40,572 bases of DNA from an uncultured Thermomicrobia bacterium (GTDB lineage Bacteria; Chloroflexota; Chloroflexia; Thermomicrobiales; JALYUS01), in NCBI GenBank assembly GCA_937968015.1, contig CALBSO010000112.1:1-40572 (forward strand), in the 5' to 3' direction. Within the stretch, counting starts at the first letter, position 1, and each line of letters starts with the position of its first letter. The notes beneath the pieces are model-generated. The model saw only the letters and a program-made list of their open reading frames with translations, did no database searches and was not told the origin of the DNA. The position numbers and the translations under genes were made by a program. Below are positions 39,896 through 40,572 of the stretch, piece by piece.

Positions 39896-40572
39896 ATGCG
39901 ACCTCACGGCGGTTCGCGATGCCGGTCATACGCATGCATTGCCATGGTCTGTTTGCTCGTCGTGGCGATTGTCCCGTTGGCCACGGCACGTCGCGCCGCC
40001 GCGTCGGTCCCATTCGCTTCGCCCGCGTTCGGCGCCATCTGGTCGCCGGTGGACGAGCCGGTTGTATCGGGCGCGTTGCAGCGAACGTATCTGTGGGGTG
40101 CAGGGCCGAGCAGCGCAGGTCTCTCCGAGTCGTACCGCGACGCGCCGAGCGGCACGCGGCTTGTCCAGTATTTCGACAAAGCGCGCATGGAACTGACCGA
40201 CCCCGCGAGTGGCGTCGTCACGACCGGTCTTTTGACGCGTGAACTCGTCACGGGGCGCATTCAGATCGGCGACAGCCCGGCGGCGATCGAGGTGCGCGGT
40301 CGCGGCAGCACGACGGCGATCGTCGGCGATACGACCAACACCTTCCCGACATACACGCAACTCCGAGACCGGATTGACCGCCCGCAACCGGACACCACCA
40401 GCCAGTTTGTGACCGACGCGCTCGCATTGCCCACCGGGGCAACTGCCGACAGCACGCTCACCATCCAGCCGAACGGCATGGCGCGGGCAGCGGACGACCC
40501 GAACGCGCAACTGATCCATTTCGTGCCGGAGACCGGGCAGACGATTCCGCAGGCATTTTGGTCCTTCATGAC
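39896..40572 (+). CDS. Secreted paralogue of the upstream gene (incomplete at window end)
   Basis: The frame is open from ATG 39896, 3 bases after the upstream stop, to the window edge. Residues 1-36 form a signal peptide with a basic start and YACIAMVCLLVVAIVPLATA. The rest repeats the neighbour's motifs in order: FGAIWSPVDEPVVSGALQRT, YLWGAGP, TRLVQYFDKARMEL, RELVTGRIQIGDSP, VPETG and AFWSFM. It is clearly a tandem duplicate that has diverged. The 3' end and function are not visible. ATG 39944 is a later in-frame start that would shorten the signal peptide. Confidence 0.75.
   Translation, partial: MRPHGGSRCRSYACIAMVCLLVVAIVPLATARRAAASVPFASPAFGAIWSPVDEPVVSGALQRTYLWGAGPSSAGLSESYRDAPSGTRLVQYFDKARMELTDPASGVVTTGLLTRELVTGRIQIGDSPAAIEVRGRGSTTAIVGDTTNTFPTYTQLRDRIDRPQPDTTSQFVTDALALPTGATADSTLTIQPNGMARAADDPNAQLIHFVPETGQTIPQAFWSFM

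Overview
The window is GC-rich and densely coded. It carries no rRNA, tRNA, CRISPR array, transposase or phage gene that I can recognise. The gene content fits a member of the Chloroflexota, perhaps near Thermomicrobia: lipoproteins with Thr/Ala/Pro-rich linkers, a YtxJ-type bacilliredoxin, a cyclic-di-AMP receptor directly behind lon, scattered sugar and peptide catabolic genes, and tandem secreted proteins with a VQYFDK motif. This placement is inferred from content only.

Layout. (1) 97-4679, minus strand: a catabolic block with a sugar-phosphate isomerase-like TIM barrel, a Gfo/Idh/MocA oxidoreductase, a metallo-beta-lactamase-fold hydrolase, a 3-hydroxyisobutyrate-dehydrogenase-type enzyme and a carboxymuconolactone-decarboxylase (CMD) protein. 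(2) 4815-6527, plus strand: a peroxidase-related AhpD-fold protein interrupted by one in-frame TGA, then a D-2-hydroxyacid dehydrogenase. The TGA sits exactly at the second Cys of the CxxC motif and is followed by a bacterial-SECIS-like hairpin, so I read the gene as a selenoprotein. (3) 7044-11160, minus strand: an aromatic or 2-oxoacid operon with a two-subunit TPP decarboxylase, an HpaB-type flavin monooxygenase, a CMD protein and a catechol 2,3-dioxygenase. (4) 11454-15572: a long UbiA-like membrane protein, a YifB/ComM AAA ATPase and a bacilliredoxin. (5) 15575-20902: an ABC sugar importer (two permeases and a Tat lipoprotein binding protein) divergent from mannonate dehydratase and a FadR-type GntR regulator, which looks like a hexuronate regulon. 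A palindromic control region lies between the two arms. (6) 21026-25708, plus strand: an M19 dipeptidase, a lipoprotein cytochrome c, Lon protease and a cyclic-di-AMP receptor that overlaps the lon stop. (7) 25725-34574: gene remnants, a methyltransferase, an MFS transporter, a TolB-like lipoprotein, an M23 peptidase, a DrrAB-like ABC exporter, a PQQ-type sugar dehydrogenase and a DUF350 protein. (8) 34811-40572: a DinB protein, an M24 peptidase, a VOC gene cut short by a palindromic repeat, an M20 peptidase with an altered metal site, and two tandem secreted paralogues, the second running off the window.

Two families of small intergenic repeats pervade the window. One is short tandem heptamers (CAATGAG, GAGTAAC, AGTCGCC, GGACTGA and CACGCGC types), several of them in facing inverted pairs. 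They resemble cyanobacterial STRR sequences and often supply start or stop codons. The other is REP-like palindromes with a GCAGGCTGAAGCC core. The strongest novelty signal is the predicted selenoprotein at 4815-5477. Next come the two repeat families and their effects on genes, then the hexuronate operator, the M20 protein lacking canonical metal ligands, and the secreted paralogue family.
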